Shown here piece after piece: positions 11,280 through 21,706 of a stretch of 64,000 bases of DNA. Each line of letters begins with the position of its first letter. Position 1 is the first letter of the stretch. Under the pieces are notes generated by a model. It had not been told where the DNA came from. It saw only the letters and a program-made list of their open reading frames with translations, and made no database searches. Position numbers and translations under genes: made by a program. Where the stretch lies: the NCBI GenBank assembly GCA_000733355.1, contig JNVV01000003.1:1809780-1873779 (forward strand), written 5' to 3'. Origin of the DNA: Falciphora oryzae. Lineage: Eukaryota; Ascomycota; Sordariomycetes; Magnaporthales; Magnaporthaceae.

Positions 11280-12234
11280 GTCGGCGGTGATGTGAGCCGA
11301 CGGACCAGCTGGAGGCCAGCCAGCTTGTTAGATGTGAGAAGAAGAGCGGTAAGGAAGGGTTTGTTGACGATGGTAGTTGTTTTATCTAGCCGTCTCTTGC
11401 CCGTCGTCACCTTGCGTTTTGGCTGGAGCCGCCCCGCGTCGAGAACAATGATAGAAGCAGGAGCCAAAAACGGACCCGGGCATTTGGGCAACGCAGGACC
11501 AGGTTCACATAAGAATGGCCTCTACGCGAGTTGTTTCCGTTTGCCTTGACCGGTCAAACCGCCGCCTGCAGTGGAAGCTTCCGCGTGATGCGTCCTCTCG
11601 CCAGCCTGCCGGCGGACACCGAGTCGGAGGGGCAGCTGAGACGTCATTCGGCTGGGCCAGCCAGCTGACCCCTGCAGTGGCTCCGAGCGTTGTCAGCCAG
11701 CTGCCTGCCTAAAGCTGCCAGCGCGGGGGGATCCCGGCTTGCTCGCCCGCCAGCGTGGGGCGGCAGCTACGATTGGCCCGTGCCTGCGCCGCCATCTCAT
11801 TGGCCGATTCTGTGTTACTCGGGCAACTCGCCCTGCCTGCCCACTATTGACCGCGCCTTCCCCACAAACACGGGCCAATGACAGCTCCACCCGCGCAGAC
11901 GCAGCAGGCGCGGCGTTCCAGGGCGGATTGAAATCGTCAACAAACCCGTGGGCAAGATGTATTCGCGGTCAGCCAGCGGGCTCACACATTAGAGTTCCTA
12001 CGGGCAAACCGAGCACACGAACCAACGTCTCTTTTGGCTTTTACTGTAGCCCCAATTCCCATTATCATATTCGGCGGTACCTGCGCGTCGCCTTTGCTTT
12101 TTTTGGGTTCGCGTTTTGGGCAACCCTTTATATCTCCCACATAGTATCAGACGTCACGTCGCACCATCGGCCGCGTCCCCTCTGCCACCCCTGGTCAGCT
12201 GGGAGAGGCCGAGGAGCAGGACGCCAACACACAG
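11280..12234. promoter_or_regulatory. Bidirectional promoter region, UPF0183 / kinesin-5
   Basis: This 955-base spacer separates two divergent starts and must hold both promoters and 5' leaders. A CCTTTATATCTCC stretch near 12125 is a TATA-like element about 110 bases before the kinesin ATG. No coding potential is evident. Confidence 0.5.
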
Positions 12235-15200
12235 ATGAGCTCGACACGGGAGCCGCCGCGGCGCAGAGCCACCGGCGCCTCTGCCTCTGGACTTCCCGCC
12301 CCTTCGACCACGAGATCGGGTGCGATCGGCCGGGCAGGCTCTCGGCTCGGCGTGCGCTCATCAACGGCGTCCGCGAGGAACGTCCGCCATGCCTCGGTCG
12401 TCGCGTCTCGCATAGACCGTGCCGGCGCCGTCTCACCCACCGGCTCAGTCTCCTCGATCGCCACCACCGGCACGAAGCGTAAGGAGCGCGACTTCGACTC
12501 GGAGGCCGGCGTCGGCGACGAGATCGTCGGCACCAACATCAATGTCGTCGTCCGATGCAGAGGTCGCAACGACCGTGAGGTGCGCGAGAACAGCGCTGTC
12601 GTTGTCTCGACCGAGGGCGTCAAGGGGACTGTCGTCGATCTCTCTATGGGCCCCAATGCTCTAAGTAACAAGACATACAACTTCGACCGTGTCTATTCCT
12701 CAGCCGCCGACCAGAGCATGATCTTTGAAGACACGGTCAAGCCGATTCTCGACGAGGTGAGTGGGACTAGGAGCACTGTCCGGTGTTGCTGCCCATCCGG
12801 TGAATGTGTTGCAGCACTGACGCGTCTTACTTGGCTAGATGCTCTCGGGATACAACTGCACCATTTTCGCCTACGGCCAGACAGGAACCGGCAAGACCTA
12901 CACCATGACCGGCGACATGCACGAGTCAATGGGCATACTGTCCGATGCCGCCGGCATCATCCCCCGAGTTCTTCAGGCTCTGTTCAACAAGTTGGAGATC
13001 GAAGAGAGCGACAACTGCGTGCGGTGCTCTTTTATCGAACTTTACAACGAAGAGTTGCGGGACCTGCTTTCAGCCGACGACAGCGCGAAGCTGAGGATAT
13101 ACGACGACAACTCGAGGAAGGGCCATTCGACAACCGTGGTGCAGGGTATGGAAGAGCGTCACATAACATCTGCTGCTGAAGGCATAAAACGCCTGCAGGA
13201 AGGCAGTGTCCGCAGGCAGGTGGCCGCCACAAAGTGCAACGACCTAAGTAGTCGAAGTCACACGGTCTTCACCATCACAGTCTACGTCAAGAGGCCCGGC
13301 GAGAACGGCGAGGATTATGTTAGCGCGGGGAAGCTCAACCTCGTCGACCTGGCTGGCAGCGAGAACATCCAGCGGTCGGGAGCCGAAAACAAAAGGGCGG
13401 CTGAGGCTGGCCTCATCAACAAGAGCTTGCTGACCCTAGGGCGCGTCATCAACGCGCTGGTCGACCGCAGCGCCCAGGGTGACAAAAGTCACCACATCCC
13501 CTACAGGGAATCGAAGCTCACTAGGCTTCTACAAGACTCCCTAGGAGGCCAGACCAAGACGTGCATCATCGCCACAATATCGCCGGCGAAGAGCAACCTG
13601 GAGGAGACAATATCGACACTGGACTATGCCTTCCGGGCGAAGAACATCCGGAACAAGCCCCAGATAAAAACGATAATGAGCAAGAAGACCCTCCTCCGGG
13701 AGTTCACGGCCGAGATCGAGAAGCTGAGGGGCGAACTGGTCACCACGAGGCAGCGCAACGGCGTCTATCTCTCGAACGAATCATACGAAGAACTCACGGT
13801 GCAGAACGAGTCGCGGAGAATCCTCACTGAGGAACAGTCTGCCAAGATCGAGACCATGGAGGCGAACCTGCGGAACAAGGTCCAGGAGCTCTTCGATCTC
13901 ACTTCGAGCTTTATGGGACTCAAAAAGGAAAACGAGGGCACGAAGGCTCAGCTAGACGACACGAAGGAGGTGCTCGACCAGACAGAGCTGGTCCTGACGG
14001 CAACACGCAAGGCGCTCGGTGACGAGACACAGCTGCGGAAGGCCCACCAGGAAACCGAAGAGAAGCTTGCCGCCCTGGGTAGCGAGCTCATTGGGACTCT
14101 GGACAAAACGGTTAGGGACGTTACCGGCCTCCGCGCCAAAAACAAGCGCAAGTCGGACCTCCAGAGCCTCAACCGCAGCACGTGGGCGGCGTCGCAGGAT
14201 CAGGTGGCGGATGTGACTGAAATGGTCGAGGGCCGCATCCAAGAGTTCAGGCAGGATCAGGAGGAGCACATCTCGAGCGTCTCAGAACGGGTCGAGTCTT
14301 TTGTCCAGGCCGAGCTGCAGAAGCTGTCAGAGACGCAGGCCTTCTTGGACGAGCACCTTTGTCAGTTCGCGGCATCCAAGAAGGAGCTCTTGGAGCACAA
14401 GGAGCATTCGAAGCAGGAAATGGACGCTGTGTTGGACGAGATCAAGGTGGTGCGGGACAACATCAAAGAACGTGTTGGGGAGAGCCTCCAGGTCATTGCG
14501 GGCGCCGCAGAGAGGATAGCGGCAGACGTGCTCAGCGAGCTGAGCCAGTTCCACGGCCAGCTGCAGTCGTCATACAGCAGCCTCGGCAAGGACTTCAAGT
14601 CTATGTTCGAGGACCTGTCGAAGACGCTCATATCTCAAAGAACCGAGTCTGACAATCTCAGGCGGCAGCTGGAAGGGGCGAGCGAGTCCTTGATTCAGTC
14701 CAACGCCCTTGCATCGTCACGGGTCCATGAGATTGTGGCCGAGGAGCGGAGACAGGCGGCCGAGGAGAGGAAGCTTCTTCTGGCTCAGATCACGCTTCTC
14801 ATCAACAATCAGGGAGAGGAGCAGGAGACACGCCTTGCGGCTAAGGCCTCTCAGATCAGCCAGGAAATGCTCAGTTCCACTACCGCATTCGAGGGCAGTG
14901 TTGTCCAGTACTCGGAGGGCATGGGAACTTGGGCCGAGAAGGATAGCGAGATGCAGAGCGAGGTTGGCAAATCCAAGGAGACTTTGAAGACAAAGGTCCA
15001 GGACGACTGGAATACTGCCAACAAACACAGCACCTCGATCCAGGCCACCACCAAGTCTATCCACGCCGAGACAGTTCGCGTCGTCGACGAGCAGATGCGA
15101 GACCTCGATGCACAGATGCAAGACCTCGATAGCTTCGTCACGCGGGCCCGATCTCAGAACGCCACGCACCTCAGCCAGGATGTTGGCGCGGTGCAGCAGC

Positions 15201-15961
15201 TGTCTCAAGCCGTCGAGGGCTCGTACGGTGACATTTCGGCCCGTTGCAAAGATAGTTTTGAGCGTATCAAGGTCGTCGGCGAGGAACTCGAGGTCGATCA
15301 TGCCGAGCTCCAGGAGGCGCTTGAGCCACTGGACGATAGCGTTTGCCAGCCTCTTTCAAACCTGCGAGACACCATATCCAACACTCTCCTGCAGGAGTAC
15401 CAGCCTACAGGCGATACGCCTGAGAGGACCCAGTACCTCTATCCGAAGGAGTTGCCCCGGACTGCTGTTCCTGGGTCGCTTCTCACGCGCCTCAACGAGG
15501 ACGATGGGCCTGCCTCTACCCCCTCAAAGACGGCGCCCTCCATCTTCAATGACTTGGATAGCGATGTCTCAGGTATTCTCCGGCCCAGGTCCCCCTCCGC
15601 ATCGTCAACCATCTCGGGCTCGATCAACACCAACAACCAGTCGCGGCACCCCCTCGGCATGAGCCTGCGTGAAGTGAATCCGAACCTCACTACGGGAGGT
15701 ATTCACTTCAACGCAGCTGCTAGCACATCGTCACTGGGCTCAGGCCTGGCAGCGGTGCCGGCGAACGGCAAAGAAGGAGACGGCCAGATGCAACCCCTAT
15801 TTCGTCGCAGTACAAGATCGGCTTCGGGCAACCACTCAAAAGGTGGCACCAACGGCAAGGTTCCGGGGAGCAAGACTGCGTCCCTCGGAGTTGAGAACAT
15901 GCCGCCCTCGTCGGCATTGTCGCAGAGCATGTCAAGAAGGAAGAGCCCCCGTCTGCACTGA
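12235..15961 (+). CDS. Kinesin-5 (BimC/Cut7/Eg5) mitotic motor
   Basis: Exons 12235-12756 and 12839-15961 are separated by an 82-base GTGAGT...CTAG intron, giving 1214 residues. After an 80-residue basic N-tail comes the motor domain (about residues 90-450). It has INVVVRCRGRN, the P-loop GQTGTGKT (split from exon 1 just before MLSGYNCTIFAYGQTGTGKT), switch I NDLSSRSH and switch II DLAGSEN. The neck RAKNIRNKPQIKT is followed by a long coiled coil (about 465-1000). A BimC box is centred on the TGDTPER...YLYP motif; its Thr-Pro (Thr1034) is the conserved CDK1 site that targets the motor to spindles. Kinesin-5 tetramers cross-link and slide antiparallel microtubules to build the bipolar spindle. 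The C-tail is Ser-rich and ends in a basic SRRKSPRLH. All motor motifs are intact and the identification is firm. Confidence 0.97.
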
Positions 15962-16428
15962 GAACGCAGTGGGATTTTTGGCCTTTTTTTTTTTTTTTTT
16001 TTTTTTTTCCTTCACACCACAGGCAGGCCGGCTGAGTCAAGACTGTGCTTGCTTATCGGGCCTTGGGTCATGGGTTACTACATAGATATTCAGAGGCGTC
16101 TAGAGGCGCTTCAGGTTTTGGTTGGGACGGCCATATTGTTTCTTTTGGACGGTGGTCGCCATACGGCTTCGTTTTACTGCTGTACTTTCTACTCGAGTAT
16201 ATTGATACCCTTCGGATCGATCCGGACGAGTTCGCCTTAGTTTAACAGACATGATATGAATTCTCTTCACACAACTATTAGGCTTTGACCCTTCCCCTTG
16301 CTCTATGACTCACCAAGTAGAGGAGCCCTACCCGGGTCGATGAATGCCTCGGGAGGTTTCGGTACATGGAACTAATTTAGTCGGCTCTTTAACCGCCATA
16401 GATAGCCTGTCACTCTCCCCTTTCTTGA
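15962..16428. other. Intergenic between convergent genes, with 25-base poly-T
   Basis: The spacer follows the kinesin stop and precedes the 3' end of the leftward Rrn9-like gene. It begins with a run of 25 T at 15984-16008, only 23 bases after the stop codon. Nothing else is recognised. Confidence 0.5.
15984..16008. repeat. Poly-T tract (25 T)
   Basis: An uninterrupted T run in the kinesin-5 3' region. Such runs recur at other gene flanks in this window. Confidence 0.95.
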
Positions 16429-19038
16429 TCACCTGGTCCGAGATCGGGACACGCTCCTGGTGCTACGCACCCGCTGTTGCGTGTCCTGGGAGCGCCAGCC
16501 CGGGCGGATCTTGATGGGCCGCAAGAAGCCGTCGACGTGGACGGCACCGTCCATCTCGTCTGCGCTGTCGTCGCTGTCCACCCCGTCGTCATCGTCATCG
16601 TGCCCCTCAGCGGCCTCACCAGCACTGTTGCCCTGACGGCCACGCGTCCGGCTGCGGCTGGCGCTCCTGGCGCGAGACGCGCTCCGCCTGGCCTGCTCGC
16701 CGTGGACGAGGCTCAGGTGCCGCACGAGGTGGGCGGGGCGCGAGAAGCCCTTGACGGAGCGGGGGCAGCTTGGGTGCGGGCACGCGTTGGCCGCCGCGGC
16801 GCGCAGGGCGGTTGGTGGCGGCAGGCTGCTGCTGCTCGCACGTCTGCTGCGTCGCGCGGTTGCCGTCGTCGATGTTGCCGCCGTCGCCAGAGAACCGGCA
16901 GGCCTGGACGGTGGCTGCTCTTGTGCGGCAGCGCTGGCGCCAGGGGGCGCATCGTTCTCTTCCGGGGACTCGGGCACGGCGCTGGACGCGCGGCTCAGGT
17001 TGTGCAGGCGCTTCATCCTGACGCGGCTGCTCGCCCGGCCCCTGCCTGCCTCGCCGTCCGTGTCGGACCCGGACGAGAAGGATGTGTCGGAAAGCGCGAC
17101 GCCGGGCCGGTATACCGTGGTGCGGACACCGCCGTCGCCGCCTTTAGCCACACTGCGGCTGCTCGTACGCCGTCTCTTGCCGCCAGCTGCAGGCGCCTCG
17201 ACGACGGTGTGCATCTCCATGGACTGGCTAAACAGATTGGCGCACCGCTGCGTGGCGCGCGCCACGGCCGAGGGCGGGAACCCGGCCAGGGCCGCCGCGC
17301 CGACGACGTCGCCCCAGTTGCGCAGCGGCCAGCGCGCCATGATGTTCTGCCTGATCCGGATCTTCCTCTGCGCGGCCTCCTCGGCGGACTCGCCCGGCTC
17401 CCCGGCCTCTTCTCCTTTGGTTGCTTTGGCTCCTTGCCCCTTGGCCATATTGCTCGCGCCCCTGGGGGCTTCGTCGACGTCCATGGCGTCGTGGAGAAAC
17501 CCGTCTTTGTTGGGGAGGGGGCCGGGCCGCTTGAGACGCCTTTCTCTGGCGACGCGAATCCGATACTCTTGATCCGTCTCCCCCTTCCGTCGTATTATGG
17601 CCTTTTTCAATCTCCGAGACGGCTTGTGTTTCTTATCTTCGCCCGCCTTGACGCCATCGTCATCTTCGTCGTCACCATCAGCTCCCTCCCCTTCTCCATC
17701 CTCAGACGAGAGGAAGGGAATGCGCTGATGGTTCTCCCGGGCAATTCGTATCTTCATCTCGCGCTCGCTCTCCCCGGGTAGTGACAATGCCGGCGGCTTG
17801 CGCGGACGCCCAACGCGCCGCTTCCCCCCTGGACCGAACTCGGGCTTGAGCTCGGCCGGGATGACCGGGATCCCGCTCCTCGGCCGGCCGTGTCGGCGCT
17901 TTTTCTTTTTGCCACCGCGCCTGCTCGTCCCGCTTGACGGAGACCTGCCGCCGCTGCTCTCCTCGCCAGAAGACGCGGACGAGGACTCGTCCGAGGACAT
18001 GCCGTGCGTCATGCGCAAGCGGGCATCGTGCAGGCGCAGCAGCGCGCCGTCCAGCATGTCGACAAGGCGCCTGGCGGCGGGCCGCAGGAGCGCATAGGAG
18101 GCCTCGTCGTCGGCGGAGACGGCGGGCATGTATGTGCGCCGCGCCTCGGCCCGCTGGCGGCTGGTGAGGCGCGGGCTGGGCGCCTGGTCCGGGTCGCTCG
18201 ACGGCGGCCGGGGCGGCGACGAGGGCAGTTGGGCAGAGGGTGGTTCGCGGCCTGGGGGCCACTCGTTTTCCTCCGAGGGCCCGGTCCCGTCATCCGCTTG
18301 CCCGCCTCGAGCCTGCTGGTAGGGCTCTGCGTCGCCGGCTTGCCGGCTGCCCAGCACGATCTGCCCGCCATCGATCTCGCCGCGCGCCTGGCGCCGGCGG
18401 AAGCGATCCTTTGCGACCCGCAGCATGGTGGCGCAAAGTAATTCTTCCAGAGTCCCTTGGGGTCTACCCGTGGCATCACCACCAGCGGGCCGCACCGTGT
18501 AGGCCTCGAGGGCGTCGTTACCTGGCGCTTGCGGACCGAGGGCCAGCCCCTCCTGCGGCACCAGATAGGCGCGCATGGGCCAGGCGGTCCACGACTTGGG
18601 GGGCGCCCAGGCCGTGGCCCGGACGCGCTCGCCCGTGACGGCGTCGACGTCGACGTCGTCCTCGTCCTCTTCATCCTCTTCCTGGTTATCGGCAGCTGCG
18701 TCTTGGCCCTTTGCGAGACGACGGCGCTGCTTGAGCACGAAGGCGTTGTACAAGTGCACAGCCAGGTCCTGGTTCCGGAGGGAGACCAGGGCGTCGTGGT
18801 CGAGGCGGTCGGGCTCCGTCAGCTCTCGCCAGGTGGAGCGCGGGCCGCGCCAGCGGTTGGGCCGGGCCTCGTACAGCTCTGAGGAGGAGATGGAGCGGAC
18901 GTCGTCCGTGTCCATGTCCCAGTCCGATGCCTCGGCGGGCGCGTGGCCGGCCTCGTCGTACTCGTTGTCGTCTCCTTGCCGGTAGGCGCCGTCCGGCGGG
19001 GATGAGGACCGCCGGTCGGAGAGGCCTGCATTCGCCAT
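16429..19038 (-). CDS. Rrn9-type RNA polymerase I transcription factor with AT-hook-like and zinc-finger motifs
   Basis: A single open frame of 869 residues. The frame extends upstream to a GTG at 19107 but has no ATG before 19038, and a TAG lies further upstream, so 19038 is the start. About residues 60-110 carry the Rrn9 signature (RWRGPRSTWRELTEPDR, then LRNQDLAVHLYNAFVLKQR). Rrn9 is a subunit of the upstream activating factor that starts rDNA transcription by RNA polymerase I in yeast. The rest is acidic and Lys/Arg-rich, with two GRPR cores (RRHGRPRSG and RRVGRPRKP) that resemble AT-hooks, two related blocks (GESEREMKIRIARE and GETDQEYRIRVARE), and a C-terminal C2H2-like segment (CPHPSC...HLVRHLSLVH). 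These extras are absent from yeast Rrn9 as I know it. Assignment to the Rrn9 domain is good; function in rDNA transcription is inferred. Confidence 0.82.
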   Translation of the reverse strand: MANAGLSDRRSSSPPDGAYRQGDDNEYDEAGHAPAEASDWDMDTDDVRSISSSELYEARPNRWRGPRSTWRELTEPDRLDHDALVSLRNQDLAVHLYNAFVLKQRRRLAKGQDAAADNQEEDEEDEDDVDVDAVTGERVRATAWAPPKSWTAWPMRAYLVPQEGLALGPQAPGNDALEAYTVRPAGGDATGRPQGTLEELLCATMLRVAKDRFRRRQARGEIDGGQIVLGSRQAGDAEPYQQARGGQADDGTGPSEENEWPPGREPPSAQLPSSPPRPPSSDPDQAPSPRLTSRQRAEARRTYMPAVSADDEASYALLRPAARRLVDMLDGALLRLHDARLRMTHGMSSDESSSASSGEESSGGRSPSSGTSRRGGKKKKRRHGRPRSGIPVIPAELKPEFGPGGKRRVGRPRKPPALSLPGESEREMKIRIARENHQRIPFLSSEDGEGEGADGDDEDDDGVKAGEDKKHKPSRRLKKAIIRRKGETDQEYRIRVARERRLKRPGPLPNKDGFLHDAMDVDEAPRGASNMAKGQGAKATKGEEAGEPGESAEEAAQRKIRIRQNIMARWPLRNWGDVVGAAALAGFPPSAVARATQRCANLFSQSMEMHTVVEAPAAGGKRRRTSSRSVAKGGDGGVRTTVYRPGVALSDTSFSSGSDTDGEAGRGRASSRVRMKRLHNLSRASSAVPESPEENDAPPGASAAAQEQPPSRPAGSLATAATSTTATARRSRRASSSSLPPPTALRAAAANACPHPSCPRSVKGFSRPAHLVRHLSLVHGEQARRSASRARSASRSRTRGRQGNSAGEAAEGHDDDDDGVDSDDSADEMDGAVHVDGFLRPIKIRPGWRSQDTQQRVRSTRSVSRSRTR

Positions 19039-20352
19039 ATTTGTGGATGCCGTAAGAGGTTCCGAGTGTTTGTCTTCAGAGCTTGACCTGGTACCTCTTT
19101 TTCTCACTTTGGCTTCATGGGCGGGACATGTTTCTATGCCCCACCTGATTCTCTCCCCTCGAATTCTAAACGCAAGTCCTTAGAGAGCGAGATGGGACGT
19201 AGCATATCAAACGACCAGGCATTGAGTCGTGAACAGCCTTGGCGTACGCTTGCTCTCGGGCGAGAGGCGTGTAGCATGAAAATCCGCACCTGAGACCAAC
19301 TCGCGATTTCGATCCGGAGGAAATAAGATAGCAGAAGGCTATGCAAGCACGGTGGGAAGTATTTTTATATTGATTAGACGACCAGCGGCTGTTTGCTCAA
19401 ACTCGCCTGCTTTTGAATGCCCTTGGCCTTTTCTGATGATAGATAGAGTCGCAGATCAAAAGACGAAAAAAAAAAAAAAAAAAAAAAGGCTTATGTTGGA
19501 GCTCTATTACCCCACATCGTGATATCTTCGAAGGTCCCACATCACTTGCATCCATCCCGCAAAATCGAGAGTTATAATCCATGGGTCGTATAGATAGATG
19601 CAAGTCTTATAATGCTAGGCAGGCCGGCTCCTTCCCCTTGCTCAGCCAAAGCCCAAGGACCCTGAGACACGCAGCTTCGGGGTTTGACAAGGCCACAGCC
19701 GAGTTGTAGTGTTCGCTCGGGTCCGAGCCCGAAGCAGGCAATGCAACCTCGCCCAGAGCCCGATGCAGCCGATAGCGGAGGAGAGGGCACGAGGTCGAGT
19801 CTGCTCTGCCTTTTGTTCAGCGCACCAAAGATTCGGACCCTCAAAGCAACTCCGCGGGCCCAAGGTTATCTTTCATTCTGGGTTTGCAGCTACAGTCGTT
19901 GCTGCTGCTGGCCGTACTAAATAGATACAGCATAGTGGTGAGAGAGGAGACCGGTGAGCATCATGATACATGTGTCCCTCATCCAAACCGCGCCAGAGCA
20001 CACCGTCCTGCTGTTTTCAGTGCCTGGCTTGACTCGCCACCGTTCGCTCATTGCCGAATACCCAACCTGGGCGCGAAACTCAGCAGCCCCTCCCCTCAAC
20101 CTTGTTCCTAACAAGCTCGCCCGGTTTCCCAAGGAACGCGAATAAGGATATCCTCAAAGAACGGCTGCCACCGAATGCCGTGTGCTTCCTCTATAGTCTC
20201 TCTGGGGTATTTGGTTTTTTTTTTTTTTTCCAAAGTTGGCATGGCGGCGGTGATTTGTTTTAATTTTCGGTTTTTTGTTAATTTTTTTTTTCTTGTGTTT
20301 TAGTCTTTCACGGATCTATCCCGCCCGCCGCGGGGTTCTTATGCGGCTAGCA
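19039..20352. other. Intergenic, promoter of Rrn9-like gene and 3' side of ISU1
   Basis: Contains a run of 22 A at 19466-19487 and T-rich stretches near 20214-20290. No frame looks coding on either strand. Confidence 0.5.
19466..19487. repeat. Poly-A tract (22 A)
   Basis: Uninterrupted A run in intergenic DNA upstream of the Rrn9-like gene. Confidence 0.95.
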
Positions 20353-21177
20353 CTATTTCTCCAGCGTCTTGGCCTCGGACGCCGCCAGGTTCGTGGGCGG
20401 GTTCTTGGTGTGGTAGTCGGCGATGGCGGCGCGGATGGCATCCTCAGCGAGCATCGAGCAGTGTACTGTGTCCAAAAAGAGCGTCAGTGTTAATAGTTCC
20501 GCGGGATATCAAGACCTCCCGAGACTTACGCTTGACGGGAGGCAGGTGAAGGTTGTTGGCGATGTCCGTATTCCGGATCTTGGCGGCATCCTCTCTGTGT
20601 GTGGCCTTCTGTCAGCTTCTGCTACTGCAAGATATTGCGAGTCTCGCACAGGTCCGACGAAAGTAAAGTAGCTCTTACATGCTCATTCCCTTGACCAGCT
20701 CCGTCAGGTAGCTCGAGCTCGCGATGGCGGACCCGCAGCCAAACGTCTTGAACTTGGCATCGGTGATGGTGCCGTTGTCCACCTTGATCTGAAGCTTCAT
20801 CACATCACCGCACGCGGGGGCGCCGACCAGGCCGGTGCCGACCATGGGGTCTTTGCGGTCCAGCGACCCGGGGTTCCGGGGTCTTGTGTAGTGGTCGATC
20901 AGTAAACTGGCAGCAGTCCACGTTAGCTCAACCTGTCCCCTTTTCGCTTATATATTCCCAGCCTTTCCGCTTCCTCCGTATATCGTCCATCCGTCGCTTC
21001 CGTCTCCAGGTTTCCGGGATGAGCGATTTCAGGAGCTCGGCGATGCCAGGTGCACTTATCTTTCTCGTGGTAGGATCGGGTCTGGAGCTGCAGAGCAGCA
21101 ATAGGAGCCCGGCGCAGGGGCGTCGGCCTCAGCGCTGTCCTGCCGGCGGCGCGGAGGGCGGTTCTTAGGGGCTGCAT
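20353..21177 (-). CDS. ISU1: Mitochondrial iron-sulfur cluster scaffold ISU1/IscU
   Basis: Four exons: 21177-21060, 20901-20679, 20594-20530 and 20465-20353, totalling 519 bases and 172 residues. Residues 1 to about 35 form an Arg/Ala-rich mitochondrial presequence ending before RSYHEK. The scaffold then shows GAPACGDVM (Cys70, Asp72), FGCGSAIASS (Cys95) and LPPVKLHCSML (Cys138). These are the three cluster-ligating cysteines and the LPPVK motif bound by the mitochondrial Hsp70. The protein assembles [2Fe-2S] clusters with cysteine desulfurase, frataxin and ferredoxin in the matrix. Introns 2 and 3 are ordinary (GTAAGA...CAG, GTAAGT...CAG). Intron 1 is odd: only an AT...AC reading restores HEK-VIDHY, while a GT...AG reading inside it would give HEK-DNLL-IDHY, also in frame. 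The gene identity is certain. Confidence 0.97.
20902..21059 (-). other. Putative AT-AC intron in ISU1
   Basis: This 158-base intron begins ATAAGTGCACC directly after ...GAGAAAG and ends CAGTTTAC directly before TGATCGACCAC. A GCTAACG branch-site match sits about 21 bases before the end. Joining G to TG gives Val and yields YHEKVIDHY, as in IscU proteins generally. The 5' site differs from the ideal GTAAGT only in its first base (A for G) and the 3' site ends in AC, the pairing reported for rare U2-type AT-AC introns. A competing GT...AG pair lies inside it: GTGCAC four bases downstream of the 5' end and CAG five bases upstream of the 3' end. Confidence 0.65.
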
Positions 21178-21706
21178 TTCGATTTCTCAGGTCGGAGGGG
21201 GAATATGGGGGTATCTCGGGTTGATATCGGAGACGTGGTCGCTGAGCGATGTTGGCTTTTTTCCTGATGGAAATGCCGTCGGAGTAGGTTTTATGTGGGA
21301 AACGGCTCGTAGGGAAATTGGGGGATGACGACGGAGGAGATGGATATGCTTTTGTGATGCAATCACAATGAGCAAATAAGGATTTGGTAGCTGGGACAGA
21401 CGGGATTTGCTGGAACTCCGGGGCGGGTGCGAATCGAGAAAAAAAAGAGAAGGCCCGCACTGCGACCGCGTCAATGCACTATGTCATTCCCTCGAGACGG
21501 TGCCGATTGGTCGGATTTACTAACCCCGCAAAGCTAGCGCGGCCATGGGACGCAGCACGAAGCTTGGCTGGCTAACAGCCAACCACACGTTTGTCGCCCC
21601 CAGATGTTAGTGGCGATGGTTTAGATAAGGCCGGTTCGCCAGGTTAATCAGATCCCAGTCGTTTTGTTAACTCCGAGCACCGACATCGCCGGTGCGCCTA
21701 TCCCTA
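21178..21706. other. ISU1 promoter region and beta-mannosidase 3' flank
   Basis: Both neighbours read leftward, so this 529-base spacer... contains the ISU1 promoter adjacent to 21177 and the promoter-distal end of the mannosidase transcript lies to the other side at 21707, its 3' end. No coding signal is seen. Confidence 0.45.

Noticed and set aside
16477..17781. Open frame of 434 codons on the + strand
   Set aside because: It is antisense to the Rrn9-like gene. GC-rich codon bias opens the opposite frame, and the product has no domain.
19039..19107. Start of the Rrn9-like gene at 19107
   Set aside because: The codon there is GTG; the first in-frame ATG is at 19038.
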